Assembly: GCA_021805865.1 (NCBI GenBank)
Contig: JAJZDX010000008.1
Coordinates: forward strand, 87,383-151,382
Direction: 5' to 3'
Length of the DNA stretch: 64,000 nucleotides
Source: Pseudomonadota bacterium
GTDB lineage: Bacteria > Pseudomonadota > Gammaproteobacteria > Steroidobacterales > Steroidobacteraceae
Part shown: positions 20,708-29,082 of the stretch, piece by piece
Position numbering within the stretch: the stretch's first letter is position 1
How the letters are laid out: every line of letters begins with the position of its first letter
The notes under the pieces: model-generated
What the model saw: the letters and a program-made list of their open reading frames with translations, nothing else
Told to the model about the DNA's origin: nothing
Database searches by the model: none
Position numbers and translations under genes: made by a program

Positions 20708-21367
20708 TCATCCGCCTCTGTCCCAATGTAGTTTGTGGTTGTCCGGAGTCGGCCCGATGTATCGCTTGTAAGCTGCAATCCAGTCGTGTGCGATTTCGCT
20801 TTGCGCTGTGGCAAGGGGCAGCTCACGGTGGCACACCAACCAGTGCAGCCGGGCCTCGAGCCGGTCTTTCGCGTAGCTGCCCCATCCTCCTGCGACGCGA
20901 TGGGGTTGCGGCCACAGGTTCTTCGGGCTTGTTGGTGATCCCCCGAGAGACAGGGCGACTTCGTGATCTTCCTCATAATCCCGCAGCCAGCGGTCCCGGT
21001 AGCCGTACTCGCGGATCTGCAAGCGCTTCAGCCGTTCAGTGTAGCGCTCCGGCGGGCGGATGCTGCGCGAGTAGCCGCGCACGCAAATCGTCTGGTGGAT
21101 ATCAGCCTGCGTGACCGCAGGATTCAACGCGCCAGGGGTGAGACCTGGATTTGGAAGCGCCTCGCGCAGCGGATGCTGCGCATCGTGGTGGCGGTGGGAA
21201 TCGTATCGGGCACGCCAATAGGTGTCCCGAGACCGGAAATTGCTCGTGTTCTGACTCGATCCGCCGAGCCCGTGCTGTGAGGCAAGGGCCGACGGGTGAC
21301 CGCAACCCAAGAGGGCGAGCGAGCCGAGAAGAGCGGCGATAGCGGCGGCGCGGTGACGTGAGAACAC
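20708..21367 (-). CDS. Lipoprotein with HNH-like nuclease motif
   Basis: Start GTG 21367 has a strong GGAGGAG site and gives a signal peptide ending in a lipobox (LALLGC, Cys near residue 22), so the protein is likely an exported lipoprotein of about 219 residues. The C-terminal half has DYEEDHEVALSLGGSP...NLWPQP, the DH-x-(L/V)-PL-x-LGG-x-NLWPE pattern of secreted HNH-type nucleases. Suggests nucleic acid degradation outside the cytoplasm. It is driven by a promoter carrying the element's GTATGGC-type palindrome. Confidence 0.55.
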   Translation of the reverse strand: MFSRHRAAAIAALLGSLALLGCGHPSALASQHGLGGSSQNTSNFRSRDTYWRARYDSHRHHDAQHPLREALPNPGLTPGALNPAVTQADIHQTICVRGYSRSIRPPERYTERLKRLQIREYGYRDRWLRDYEEDHEVALSLGGSPTSPKNLWPQPHRVAGGWGSYAKDRLEARLHWLVCHRELPLATAQSEIAHDWIAAYKRYIGPTPDNHKLHWDRGG

Positions 21368-21434
21368 TCGGTACTTCTCCTCCCTTCCTTGGGCCGACCA
21401 TCCGACCCAAGGAAGGGCTTCAGCAATGTTGCAG

Positions 21435-21464
21435 AGCGTATGGTATACCATACGTCCCTGTCAA
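21435..21464 (-). promoter_or_regulatory. Promoter with perfect GTATGGTATACCATAC operator
   Basis: Leftward: TTGACA (21464-21459), 5 bases, perfect palindrome GTATGGTATACCATAC (21453-21438), overlapping TACGCT (21440-21435) as -10. Drives the HNH-like lipoprotein and the downstream leftward genes. Confidence 0.75.
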
Positions 21465-21525
21465 GAGAAACCTACTCTGATCGAAGGCACGGACCGTTCC
21501 GGGGTCCGAGCGATGAAGCCCGACG

Positions 21526-21828
21526 TTATGCCGTGCCAGGCGGTATCTGGATCCCGCCCTGCAGGCGATCCTCGGCGGCGATTTCGGCGCGCAGATTCTC
21601 CATCACAGGATCGCGCGCGCCACCGGCCGCGAGGTGCAGGTCGTACCAGCGCTGCATGAGCTCGCAGCGCTGACTCACGCCGAGATGGGTCATGGCGATC
21701 TCATTGTGATGACAGAACCGCAGGAACGGGCGTGCCTCATAAAGGTAATCAGTGCCGTCGACGCGAAATGCGAGGTCGGCGAAATCGACGCTGGTTGGGA
21801 GAGTGAGGGACTTGAAACGGTCAAACAT
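21526..21828 (-). CDS. Hypothetical protein (100 aa)
   Basis: 100 residues from ATG 21828 (MFDRFKSLTLP...). Contains an antirestriction/conjugation-like look only in size; no motif recognised. A longer start at 21885 exists but lacks a ribosome site. Confidence 0.5.
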   Translation of the reverse strand: MFDRFKSLTLPTSVDFADLAFRVDGTDYLYEARPFLRFCHHNEIAMTHLGVSQRCELMQRWYDLHLAAGGARDPVMENLRAEIAAEDRLQGGIQIPPGTA

Positions 21829-21923
21829 GGGAAGAAATCCTCGCGATGGGTTGTGTTGGGACCTCTTCGAAAAGAGGTCGATCATAGAGTGAAGGCACCG
21901 GTTTTATCCCGAGTCCCGCGTGC

Positions 21924-22091
21924 TCATGGGGATGCTCGGGGTTCGGTCTCTGTTGCCTGGGAAGCCAATTGCGCCTCGAGGATGCGGATTCGGTCGCGGA
22001 GAGACTTGTGCAGGCAGACGGCTTCGGCCATCACGCCGGCAGCGAGACATTTTGGCTCGAAGGCCCTGCCGGACGCAGTGAGCATGGGCAT
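21924..22091 (-). CDS. Small coiled-coil protein (55 aa)
   Basis: Short gene beginning 6 bases after the stop of the next upstream gene. The product has a C-terminal amphipathic helix (SLRDRIRILEAQLASQ). Position in a tightly packed leftward unit supports it; function unknown. Confidence 0.45.
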   Translation of the reverse strand: MPMLTASGRAFEPKCLAAGVMAEAVCLHKSLRDRIRILEAQLASQATETEPRASP

Positions 22092-22096
22092 GGTCG

Positions 22097-22357
22097 CTAA
22101 TCCCGCAGAGCGTTGACGCGCTGCATTGCGGCATGGAGACGCGCGCGCACGATGACGAGTGTGATCTGCACATCTTCGGGATCGACACCGTCGGCGTCCA
22201 CGGCGACGATTGCCGTGGCCAGCACGCTTTCGGTGTCCATAAGGTCATCGACGATGCCGAGGAGCTCTCGGCGGTGCGTCGAGTCTGTGGCCGATATGGC
22301 GGTTGAGGCTGGCATCGCTGAGCGTTGGCGAGTCTTGAGGGTGGTCTTTTGAGTCAT
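22097..22357 (-). CDS. Hypothetical protein (86 aa)
   Basis: 86 residues; helical and acidic (RRELLGIVDDLMDTES...DPEDVQITLVIVRARLH). Looks like a small phage/plasmid accessory protein. ATG 22357. No family recognised. Confidence 0.55.
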   Translation of the reverse strand: MTQKTTLKTRQRSAMPASTAISATDSTHRRELLGIVDDLMDTESVLATAIVAVDADGVDPEDVQITLVIVRARLHAAMQRVNALRD

Positions 22358-22434
22358 GTGGAAGTCCTGGGAACGAAGTCCATCGTTTTATGCTATGAAA
22401 TCCGCGCGCTCTGCGCTCGTCGAGTTCCCGAATG

Positions 22435-23157
22435 TCATTCGGAAAAATATTCCACGTGTCGATGCAGGATTTCTTCGAAGCATTCGCGAACCGGATCATC
22501 GCTGCTGCCGCGCCTGGCGTGCCAGGCCGTGAGGCGTTCCGCCAAGACACGAACCAGGGCGAGTTGATCGCGTGCACAGAGGTCATCGCCGATGATGGCG
22601 AGGAGGTCCCGCGCGAACTCGTCGCAATCCACGTGGGGGTCTCTTCTCTCGTACCGCAGCGCTTCCAAATTGCAATTGGTTTCGATCGCGATGCGCACGC
22701 GCCGCTGAGGATGGGGGTAGGCGCATCCAGATGCGTCCGTCGTCCAAGGGCCGGGCAAAAGCGCCGCGATTTCCTTCGCGCTCATCCCGTGCGCAGGAGA
22801 GTCCGTGTTGCTGGAAAAATCGCTACCGATGCCGAGGCTCGTCGTCGCGAAGCCTGCTTTTTCAGGTGACTCAGCCTCGCTAATCGGCCCCGTCCGTACC
22901 GCGAGAATCACGCTGTAAACGATGAGGATTGCGCCAAGCGCGGGGAAGAACCATCTGGCGTGCCAGATGACAGCTTGAATGGCATCGGTCCAACAATCCG
23001 GTCCGGGCGTACAGTAGGGACGGGGACGGAGAAGGTGAGCCAGGAAGGGCACGGAGCTCGAAAGGATCACCAGGAGGACAAGGAATGCTCCTGCGGGAAT
23101 CCAGGCCAAAATGAACCGGTTCTGCTCCGGCTTCTGTGTGGGCCAGTTCATCGGCAT
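22435..23157 (-). CDS. Membrane protein, unknown
   Basis: About 240 residues from ATG 23157 (or 23151). Two membrane helices (FILAWIPAGAFLVLLVILSS and WFFPALGAILIVYSVILAV) separated by a Cys/Pro-rich loop, then a soluble C-terminal domain of about 120 residues with CDEFARDLLAII. No family recognised. The longer frame to 23337 is probably not translated. Confidence 0.55.
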   Translation of the reverse strand: MPMNWPTQKPEQNRFILAWIPAGAFLVLLVILSSSVPFLAHLLRPRPYCTPGPDCWTDAIQAVIWHARWFFPALGAILIVYSVILAVRTGPISEAESPEKAGFATTSLGIGSDFSSNTDSPAHGMSAKEIAALLPGPWTTDASGCAYPHPQRRVRIAIETNCNLEALRYERRDPHVDCDEFARDLLAIIGDDLCARDQLALVRVLAERLTAWHARRGSSDDPVRECFEEILHRHVEYFSE

Positions 23158-23161
23158 GCAC

Positions 23162-23530
23162 TCATTCACACGGGCCGGTCTCACCGGACATTTGCAGTGC
23201 GAGCCGCAGGATTTGTCCGGCACTGCGCAACCGGACTGCCGCCACGAGGGCGACGCGCAATCGCTCGATCTTGTAGCGGCGCGCGAGGGTGTCCGGTTGC
23301 CGTGCGGCGAGGCGCAGGTCCTCGGCAATCCCATCAATGCGCCGCTCGAGTGCCACGTCCGTTTCTGTGGGTGCGGGACAGAGGGGCAGCGCAGGTCCTG
23401 ATTCTTTGCTCATACAGGCGCTGCAGGTCCTGCGCCGCCTCCCGCTACGCATCAGGGCGAAGGATTCGGCGGGCCGCGGGCGGCGGCATGATGAGCACAC
23501 TTGGGGATTGCCGTCGAGCACGGCGTTCAT
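23162..23530 (-). CDS. Zinc-ribbon protein (122 aa)
   Basis: From ATG 23530, which overlaps the upstream stop (ATGA). Residues 12-40 hold CSSCRRPRPAESF...CSACMSK, two CxxC pairs of a zinc ribbon; the C-terminal half is helical and basic. Likely nucleic-acid or protein binding; role unknown. Confidence 0.55.
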   Translation of the reverse strand: MNAVLDGNPQVCSSCRRPRPAESFALMRSGRRRRTCSACMSKESGPALPLCPAPTETDVALERRIDGIAEDLRLAARQPDTLARRYKIERLRVALVAAVRLRSAGQILRLALQMSGETGPCE

Positions 23531-23799
23531 CCAGTACTCCACAGACAGACAGTGATCGACCCGCGCAGCCAGGCACCCGAGGTGCGCCAGCGACGGGGTG
23601 CTTGGGCAATAGTCCATTCGCGCAGCCGCGCGTACCGTCGCAGACTTATTTGGTGACGGTGCCGTGGCGCGTCGCGGCGCTCGATGATTGCGATGGCGCT
23701 GCCGGTTTTTCGATACGCCTTGATCACGGCGATGGGTTTTGTCTGCGTGATCGGTGGGTTGTTCGTCAGCCGAGCCACAGGTTGCGTTTGATCAGTCAT
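23527..23799 (-). CDS. Hypothetical basic protein (90 aa)
   Basis: 90 residues, basic. Its ATG 23799 overlaps the stop of the gene before it and its own stop overlaps the next start (ATGA on both sides), which argues for real translation although no family is recognised. Confidence 0.5.
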   Translation of the reverse strand: MTDQTQPVARLTNNPPITQTKPIAVIKAYRKTGSAIAIIERRDAPRHRHQISLRRYARLREWTIAQAPRRWRTSGAWLRGSITVCLWSTG

Positions 23800-24119
23800 T
23801 GCGAATCCCTTTGGTGTGTCGTGGACGCATCGTTCACGCAAGCGCGTCGCGTATCACAGACGCGCCCCATTCGCGCGCGGTAATCTCCATCGGATGAAGC
23901 CAGCATTGCCTTTCCGACAACGGTGCGGCCGGAGGTCGCATCGCCCCCACCGTACGTGGGCGGCGACGCGCGGCCTTCAGGCGCAAGTCGTTCGGCCGAT
24001 ACGGTAGGCGTGGTGAACTCGACGTCATGCGTCGGTACAAGCCTTGGGGTCAAACACTGCGGGTGATCGCCTGTACCTGTAGTGGACGGAGAGAAAACGG
24101 AATTGCGCCGGGGGACCAT
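23796..24119 (-). CDS. Hypothetical protein (107 aa)
   Basis: ATG 24119 lies 7 bases after the upstream stop and the end overlaps the next ATG. Low-complexity, no motif. Supported by operon packing only. Confidence 0.4.
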   Translation of the reverse strand: MVPRRNSVFSPSTTGTGDHPQCLTPRLVPTHDVEFTTPTVSAERLAPEGRASPPTYGGGDATSGRTVVGKAMLASSDGDYRARMGRVCDTRRACVNDASTTHQRDSQ

Positions 24120-24126
24120 GTTCGCT

Positions 24127-24453
24127 CTATCGCCGCTCAGCAGCTTCATCGGCCTCGATGAGTGCGCGGGCGGCCAAAAGACCGATATCGCCCAACTGAA
24201 GTCCCGCCCGCTCCCTTGCCGGCGTGGCGAGCAGCGCCCGCATGCCGAATTGTTTGAGGAAACACCGGCCGTGATACGGCTTGCCGAACAAATGCAGGCA
24301 GTGCCGATCGTCGGTGAGGTCGCGGCAGTGCGCGCAGACCACGAGGTGGCGCACGTCGTGCGCGCGCCGGATGGCCGGTTTGGGCAGGGGCCCGAGGTCG
24401 CTCAGATACCGCTCGATTCCGCTCTCGTCGAGGAGTGAATTCTGAGTGTGCAT
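24127..24453 (-). CDS. Small zinc-binding-type protein
   Basis: 108 residues with CAHCRDLTDDRHCLHLFGKPYHGRCF (described here by its CxxC, CxH and HxxC spacing), a possible zinc site. First gene of the leftward unit next to the control region. The -10 hexamer ends only 7 bases before ATG 24453, so the transcript is probably leaderless. Confidence 0.6.
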   Translation of the reverse strand: MHTQNSLLDESGIERYLSDLGPLPKPAIRRAHDVRHLVVCAHCRDLTDDRHCLHLFGKPYHGRCFLKQFGMRALLATPARERAGLQLGDIGLLAARALIEADEAAERR

Positions 24454-24459
24454 GCCACA

Positions 24460-24522
24460 AACGTAAGGCAGGCCATACGTTCAGTCAAGTAAGTTTCGAA
24501 GAAAACGTCTGGCAAGCCATAC
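24460..24522 (-). promoter_or_regulatory. Leftward promoter with two GTATGGC-type operators
   Basis: Leftward: an imperfect palindrome at 24522-24507 (GTATGGCTTGCCAGAC), TTGACT (24488-24483), a second palindrome at 24478-24463 (GTATGGCCTGCCTTAC) and TACGTT (24465-24460). Two operator copies at one promoter suggest cooperative binding. Confidence 0.7.
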
Positions 24523-24651
24523 GTACGGGCAGAATTTGTTAATAGTCAGCCGCGGAGCTGCGGCGAAAGGACGAGAGCGATGATCAATTGGCGACGGGTT
24601 CGCGGGGTACGGGTAGCGGTGATCGAGGCAGTGATATTCGTGGATCGGCCC

Positions 24652-24681
24652 GGACCTCCGAGAGGTGAACTCGGAGGGTCC
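24652..24681. terminator. Hairpin in gene-poor stretch 24523-24769
   Basis: GGACCTCCGAG (24652-24662) pairs with CTCGGAGGGTCC (24670-24681), one bulged G. Between 24523 and 24769 I see no convincing gene; a 70-codon rightward frame from 24580 has a ribosome-site-like AAGGA but a low-complexity Arg-rich tail. Probably 3' untranslated and terminator sequence of the repressor gene. Confidence 0.4.
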
Positions 24682-24769
24682 CCAATAGACCGAGAACGCC
24701 CGGAGAGTCTCCGCGCGCAAAAGCGTCGTGCGCGCGCAATGGCGCCGGCCCGTCGCCGGCCGCGCCGCT

Positions 24770-25042
24770 CTAGGGCGGAGAGGTCTTCTTAGTCTTCCGT
24801 ACTCTTCCGGGCTGGGGGACGTTGACCGTGCCGGGCGGGCCGAGAATCAAATGGTTCGGCGTGCAGCCGAGCACCTGGGTGACTTTGAGGAGCATCTCAA
24901 GCTTGATGTTCTTGATTGCTCCGCCTTCCCATTGATTCACGGTGGCACGGGTCACGCCGACCCGTCTCGCGAGCTCCGCCCCCGACCACTCTCTTTGGAT
25001 GCGCATTTCACGGATGCGCTCGCCCATACGTTTACTTTCCAT
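24770..25042 (-). CDS. XRE-family transcription regulator (CI-like)
   Basis: 90 residues from ATG 25042. Helix-turn-helix of the Cro/CI type: MGERIREMRIQREWSGAELA then RRVGVTRATVNQWEGG. C-terminal tail is basic. It is divergent from a Cro-like gene with one GTATGGC palindrome and one half-site (25067-25076) between them, the layout of a phage immunity switch. It is a prime candidate for the protein binding the element-wide operator, though the Cro-like protein is the alternative. Confidence 0.8.
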   Translation of the reverse strand: MESKRMGERIREMRIQREWSGAELARRVGVTRATVNQWEGGAIKNIKLEMLLKVTQVLGCTPNHLILGPPGTVNVPQPGRVRKTKKTSPP

Positions 25043-25101
25043 GGCGGCAATCCTCGCAGAACGCGCGTATGGCATAAATGACATGCGAGCAGTCGGGTCC
25101 A

Positions 25102-25131
25102 TTGACACGAACGTATGGCATGCTATACATT
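25102..25131 (+). promoter_or_regulatory. cro-like promoter with GTATGGC palindrome
   Basis: TTGACA (25102-25107), 5 bases, GTATGGCATGCTATAC (25113-25128), TACATT (25126-25131) as -10. Over the -35, the first spacer bases and the operator left half it is nearly identical to the csf promoter. The predicted RNA start is within a few bases of ATG 25141 and there is no Shine-Dalgarno sequence, so the mRNA is probably leaderless. Confidence 0.78.
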
Positions 25132-25140
25132 CTGCTGCGT

Positions 25141-25434
25141 ATGAGAACGGTAGATGCCATTCGCCACTTTGGCAGCAAGGCCGCAGTGGCCCGCGCGCTC
25201 GGGATCACCCGGGCGTCGCTCACGGACTGGAAGGACTTGGTCCCGGCGCTGCGCGCCGCGCAGCTCGAGCAGATCACGGCGGGACATCTGAAGTTCGACC
25301 CGAACGAGTACCTGGACTGCGGTGTGCGGGCGATTCGGGATCCCGGGCCGCAGGCGGTCTCATCAGCGCGCGCCATGAACGCCGCCCGTCCGGCGCGCCC
25401 CGCTTCGAAGAAGCGCGCGTCGCGACGCCAATAG
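25141..25434 (+). CDS. Cro/YdaS-like regulator
   Basis: 97 residues. DAIRHFGSKAAVARALGITR followed by ASLTDWKDLVP...LEQITAGHLKFDPNEY is the Cro/YdaS-type HTH, in which the helix ends with residues that recognise the operator and the protein reads its own promoter. Basic, Ala-rich tail. Start ATG 25141 lies at the expected RNA start. First gene of the rightward transcription unit. Confidence 0.8.
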   Translation: MRTVDAIRHFGSKAAVARALGITRASLTDWKDLVPALRAAQLEQITAGHLKFDPNEYLDCGVRAIRDPGPQAVSSARAMNAARPARPASKKRASRRQ

Positions 25435-25457
25435 ACCGTCACCCAGGACACCGTCAC

Positions 25458-25733
25458 ATGAGTCTTCCTCTTCACGACCTCAAACGCATCAAACTGTCCG
25501 ACGAGGGGTACGCCTTCGCGGTGGCGTGGGCACGCCGAAAGCGTTGCACGATTCAAGCGGCGGTCCGGGAGATCGTCGATCAAGTTGCGGTAACTGAAAT
25601 TCATGCGGCAAGGGTGCTTGTTTCGTTGGCCCCGCGCGAGGCCCGCGTGGGGGACGCCGAGGGACAGCGCGCCGCCGCGCAGGAACATGGTCCGCGTATT
25701 CCTTTCGCGGACCTGCGGCGCTCGATGCCGTGA
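25458..25733 (+). CDS. Hypothetical protein (91 aa)
   Basis: 91 residues, helical N-terminal half (LHDLKRIKLSDEGYAFAVAW) that resembles small phage CII-region DNA-binding proteins only loosely. Ends in a GTGA overlap with the next gene. Confidence 0.5.
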   Translation: MSLPLHDLKRIKLSDEGYAFAVAWARRKRCTIQAAVREIVDQVAVTEIHAARVLVSLAPREARVGDAEGQRAAAQEHGPRIPFADLRRSMP

Positions 25734-26176
25734 GCGTCGAGTCTCCGATGCGGACTCTGACTTGCGAGGCTCTGCTCGAGCCCTTGTCAGCGGGCAACGT
25801 GATTTGCGTTGTGCAGTGTGTCAAGAGCGTGCGAATGGAATTCTCGGCGGTGGTCGCCGCCTCCCCTCCTGGATCAATTCTCCGTTCAGCCGGTCGAGCG
25901 CTTGAGCAATATCCGCGCTCCTCGATTCTGATGCTGTCGAACGTCGCATCGGTCACGCTCGAGGACCATAGCCCGAAGGGAGTCCCGCCAACACCGAATG
26001 TGTACAAACTCCTTCTCGGGCGGGGGTTTCTGAGGCTGTTCGATCTCGCGGACACCGTCACCCGGGAATGGCGTTTTCTGCCTTACGGCTCGCATCGATT
26101 CCAGGCGACTGTGCTGGAGTTTACTGCCGAACTCAGTGCCTGGCTGGAACGTAGTGCGTATGGGGCGTTGCACTGA
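25730..26176 (+). CDS. Hypothetical protein (148 aa)
   Basis: Start GTG 25730 overlaps the preceding stop; ATG 25748 is an alternative. Mixed alpha/beta by eye, no motif recognised. Its stop overlaps the next start (TGATG). Confidence 0.5.
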   Translation: MSVESPMRTLTCEALLEPLSAGNVICVVQCVKSVRMEFSAVVAASPPGSILRSAGRALEQYPRSSILMLSNVASVTLEDHSPKGVPPTPNVYKLLLGRGFLRLFDLADTVTREWRFLPYGSHRFQATVLEFTAELSAWLERSAYGALH

Positions 26177-26688
26177 TGGCGCAGGTCCCTCTGGCATTCG
26201 AGGATCCGACCGCACCGCAGGTCCCGGCGAAGGCCCCCGGCGGGGACCTGTCAGCCGGACCCTCCGCACAGAGGGGGTCGGCACCGCCGCCTGGCATGGC
26301 GCGGTGCGCCGCGTGCCGATCGTTCCAAGCGCGCCCGGCGGGTGAACCAAACGGGATCGAAGGGTGGTGCACCAGGTTTCACGTGGAAACCTGGTCCGAG
26401 CCGCTCTTCGTATGCGCCGGCTACGTCCCGGCGGACCCGGGGGTCGTGGCGCTGCACCGTCGCAGGGTCGAGGTCATCCAGCGCCTCAAAGCGCAACCCG
26501 CTGTGCGATATGCGTGGGACGTGGAGAACGCATCCCCGGCCGGCCCCGCTTCGGCGGACGTGTCCGTCATGCTGGGCATCCGTCAAGGCGATGGAACGAT
26601 CCTGACGGGGGCGCTGCGTATCCCGGCCGCCCGGTGGGACATGGGGACGTTCATGGCTGCTCTGGATGGGGGGGGCGGTCAGCCATGA
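26176..26688 (+). CDS. Cys-motif protein upstream of helicase
   Basis: 170 residues. A CAACRSF...GWCTRF segment (residues about 44-66) looks like a small metal site. Overlaps the helicase start by ATGA, so the two are co-translated; a helicase accessory role is inferred from position only. Confidence 0.5.
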   Translation: MAQVPLAFEDPTAPQVPAKAPGGDLSAGPSAQRGSAPPPGMARCAACRSFQARPAGEPNGIEGWCTRFHVETWSEPLFVCAGYVPADPGVVALHRRRVEVIQRLKAQPAVRYAWDVENASPAGPASADVSVMLGIRQGDGTILTGALRIPAARWDMGTFMAALDGGGGQP

Positions 26689-28187
26689 CGATTGCCGCTC
26701 CGGAGGGGTTTCCGCCCCCGCGCCCGTTTCAGGTCGAAGCGATCGAGGCCCTGCGTGGTCATATCCGCAGACAGATCCGCTCGCTGATCCTCTGCGCGCC
26801 AACCGGTGCCGGTAAGACGTACACCGCGATGTGGCTTGCGAACCTGACGCTCGCCAAGGGCAAGCGGGTGGTGTTCATCGCGGATCGCATTTCCCTCATC
26901 GATCAGACCTCCCGCGTCGCTGACGGCTATGGCCTCGATCACGGGGTGATCCAGGCGAATCACCCGCGGCGCGCGCCGGAGAAGCCGTTTCAGATCGCGA
27001 GCACACAGACGCTCGCCCGCCGTGGCGAGGTTCCCGCCGCCGACGTCTACATCATCGACGAAGCGCACACGCAGTACGAAGAGACGCTGAAACTGCTCCG
27101 CGCGAAGAAGGCGGTCATCATTGGCCTCACCGCAACACCGTGCACGGCGGGACTGAAGGATCACTTCGACGAACTCATCAACGCCGTCACGATGGAGAAG
27201 TTGACGGAGGATGGAGTTCTGGTTCCGTTGCGGGCCTTCAAGGGGCCGGTGCCCGATATGAAAGGCGTGCGCAAGCTCGGCGGCGAGTGGACGGCAGGTG
27301 GTGCCGAACGCCCTTGCGTGCTCAAGATCGAGGCCGTCGTGCGCGAGTGGCAGGCAAAGGGCCAAGGCCGCAAGACCATCGCCTTCGGCCCCACGATCGG
27401 TTACGCGCAGTTGCTCGCCGACGCATTCAATGCTGCTGACATTCGTGCAGCGAGCTACACAATGAGCACGCCGTCGCGCGAGCGCAAGGAACTGCTCGAA
27501 GAATTCCGCAAGTCGGACTCCGCGATCCGCGTGTTAACGTCCGTCGAGGCCCTCGGCAAGGGCTTCGATGTACCCGATGTGGGCTGCATCGTCGACGCGC
27601 GGCCCTTCCAAAAATCAATGTCGGCGGTGATCCAGATGTGGGGACGCGGCGTGCGCGCTGCGCCCGGCAAAACCGATTGCGTGCTCCTCGACTGCTCGGG
27701 AAACGTCGGGCGTTTCTGGCGGGACTTTCGCGTCATCTTCCAGCACGGTTTTGAGACGCTGAGGGCTGCTGAGGAAGCGGACGAGGAGGTCCGCGATGGC
27801 GAGGAGAAAGCGTGTCCGCAATGCAAAGCCATCCCTTTCGCAACACATTGCGCCGCCTGCGGGTACAGCGAGATCGGCAACACGGTTGAGATCGTGGATG
27901 GGGCGCTCGATGAAGAGGCGTTGCGTTTGTGCGGGTGGAGCCGCCGCTCGCTGTGGGAGCAGATCTGCGCCTACATGGAGGGATCGCGCACGCCGGCGCA
28001 GAAGCGCGCTTGGCGTGCGCGCTTCACGTATCGAGACTTCACGGGCGAGTTTCCGCCGCAGGCGTGGTCTTACCGTGCGGGCACTCGCGGCTGCCCGGGC
28101 GAACTGAAGCGGCGGATTTGGGCGCGCGATGCCGCGTGGCGGCGGCAGCACCCGAGACCGGGGAGTCTTTCGGGGGTATCGCGATGA
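26685..28187 (+). CDS. SF2 DEAH-box helicase
   Basis: 500 residues. Walker A APTGAGKT (38-45), DEAH box in YIIDEAHTQ, motif III GLTATP, and motif V/VI region SVEALGKGFDVPDV ... QMWGRGVRAAPGK, as in type-III-restriction/UvrB-like helicases. A C-terminal zinc site CPQCKAIPF...CAACG follows near residue 370. ATG 26685 overlaps the upstream stop. Likely unwinds DNA at the adjacent iteron region during replication of the element. Confidence 0.85.
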   Translation: MTIAAPEGFPPPRPFQVEAIEALRGHIRRQIRSLILCAPTGAGKTYTAMWLANLTLAKGKRVVFIADRISLIDQTSRVADGYGLDHGVIQANHPRRAPEKPFQIASTQTLARRGEVPAADVYIIDEAHTQYEETLKLLRAKKAVIIGLTATPCTAGLKDHFDELINAVTMEKLTEDGVLVPLRAFKGPVPDMKGVRKLGGEWTAGGAERPCVLKIEAVVREWQAKGQGRKTIAFGPTIGYAQLLADAFNAADIRAASYTMSTPSRERKELLEEFRKSDSAIRVLTSVEALGKGFDVPDVGCIVDARPFQKSMSAVIQMWGRGVRAAPGKTDCVLLDCSGNVGRFWRDFRVIFQHGFETLRAAEEADEEVRDGEEKACPQCKAIPFATHCAACGYSEIGNTVEIVDGALDEEALRLCGWSRRSLWEQICAYMEGSRTPAQKRAWRARFTYRDFTGEFPPQAWSYRAGTRGCPGELKRRIWARDAAWRRQHPRPGSLSGVSR

Positions 28188-28615
28188 GCGGTGGAGAGAT
28201 CGGCATGTCGCCGCGGCATCTGGCACATCCGGCTTTGGGCGCGGTGTTTGATCCCGAAGTGTCGCAAGTGTCGCAGAGTGTCGCAGGCCGTTGCGACACT
28301 CAGTTGGAGCTCGTAAGTGCCGGAAGCGACACGGAAAAATTACGAAGTGTCGCAAGTGTCGCAAGGTTCTCAGCGGAAATGATGGAATCGCGGGAAGAGA
28401 GCGGGAGTGTTGTAACTAAACAACAACATGGAAAATTTGCTTCAGGGGATTCCGCGTCACCTGCGACGCTGTCGGGAGTCTTGCGACACTTGCGACAGTT
28501 GAGTCGGCATCAAGCCGATCAACGACTTACGCGCGCGAAGTGTCGCAAAACCCGCTGCGACAGTGTTGCGACACTTGCGACACTTGCGCGGCAGCGGTCA
28601 GGGAGGCGCTCATGA
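28184..28615 (+). CDS. ORF carrying iteron-like repeats
   Basis: 143 residues, coupled at both ends by ATGA overlaps (start 28184, stop 28615), so probably translated. Its sequence is unusual because a 9-base period in the DNA encodes runs such as SVASVA and ATLATL. No family recognised. The reading frame may exist mainly because the repeats keep frame (9 bases = 3 codons); the DNA itself may be the functional part. Confidence 0.45.
   Translation: MSGGEIGMSPRHLAHPALGAVFDPEVSQVSQSVAGRCDTQLELVSAGSDTEKLRSVASVARFSAEMMESREESGSVVTKQQHGKFASGDSASPATLSGVLRHLRQLSRHQADQRLTRAKCRKTRCDSVATLATLARQRSGRRS
28259..28583. repeat. Iteron-like array of GTGTCGCA, candidate replication origin
   Basis: Ten perfect copies of GTGTCGCA or its complement: direct at 28259, 28268, 28278, 28347, 28356 and 28540; inverted at 28292, 28482, 28567 and 28576, plus several one-mismatch copies. 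Adjacent copies are 9-10 bases apart. An AT-richer patch (about 28405-28440) lies inside. It is flanked by a helicase and a primase-type gene, the arrangement of an iteron origin. No separate Rep protein is obvious, so binding by another protein is possible. Confidence 0.6.
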
Positions 28616-29082
28616 TCGATGCGCTCCTGAACCGCTTGCAACGTGTGCGCCAGACCGGAGACGGTCATTGGACCGCGCTCTGTCCCGCGCACGCCGACCG
28701 CTCGCCGTCGCTCTCGATCCATGAGACCCGCGACGGGCGCATTCTCATCCACTGTTTCGCGGGCTGCGCGCCGGGGGACGTTCTCTCGAGCCTGGGACTG
28801 ACCTTCACAGACCTATTCCCCGAGCGGTTGCGCGCGCTTGCGACCGAGCAGGGATTCGCGCCGGTGCGGTTGCGCGAGGCCGCGGAGCAGGTACTGGCCT
28901 CGATCGATCATGACCTCCTAGTCGCCGCGCTGGTGCTCGCCGACTGCATGGAAGCCGGGCGGATCGAGCGTGACCAACTCGATCTCCTGATCTCGATCAC
29001 GGGCAAGGTCGCGACGGCGAAAGAAGTGTCAGGCCGGTGCGTTCATGTGGTGGACTCATGTGGGAAGCCGCGTGCCAACTGA
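28612..29082 (+). CDS. CHC2 zinc-finger primase-like protein
   Basis: 156 residues. C24-x2-H27 ... C48-x3-C52 (ALCPAHADRSPSLSI and IHCFAGCAPGDVL) is the CHC2 zinc finger found at the N-terminus of DnaG/TraC-type primases; the catalytic TOPRIM domain is absent here, so it works as a DNA-binding subunit or with the downstream DUF3987 protein. ATG 28612 overlaps the previous stop. Confidence 0.75.
   Translation: MIDALLNRLQRVRQTGDGHWTALCPAHADRSPSLSIHETRDGRILIHCFAGCAPGDVLSSLGLTFTDLFPERLRALATEQGFAPVRLREAAEQVLASIDHDLLVAALVLADCMEAGRIERDQLDLLISITGKVATAKEVSGRCVHVVDSCGKPRAN

Noticed and set aside
28039..28299. Frames on the minus strand across the GTGTCGCA repeats
   Set aside because: Open only because the repeat period keeps frame; no start context.
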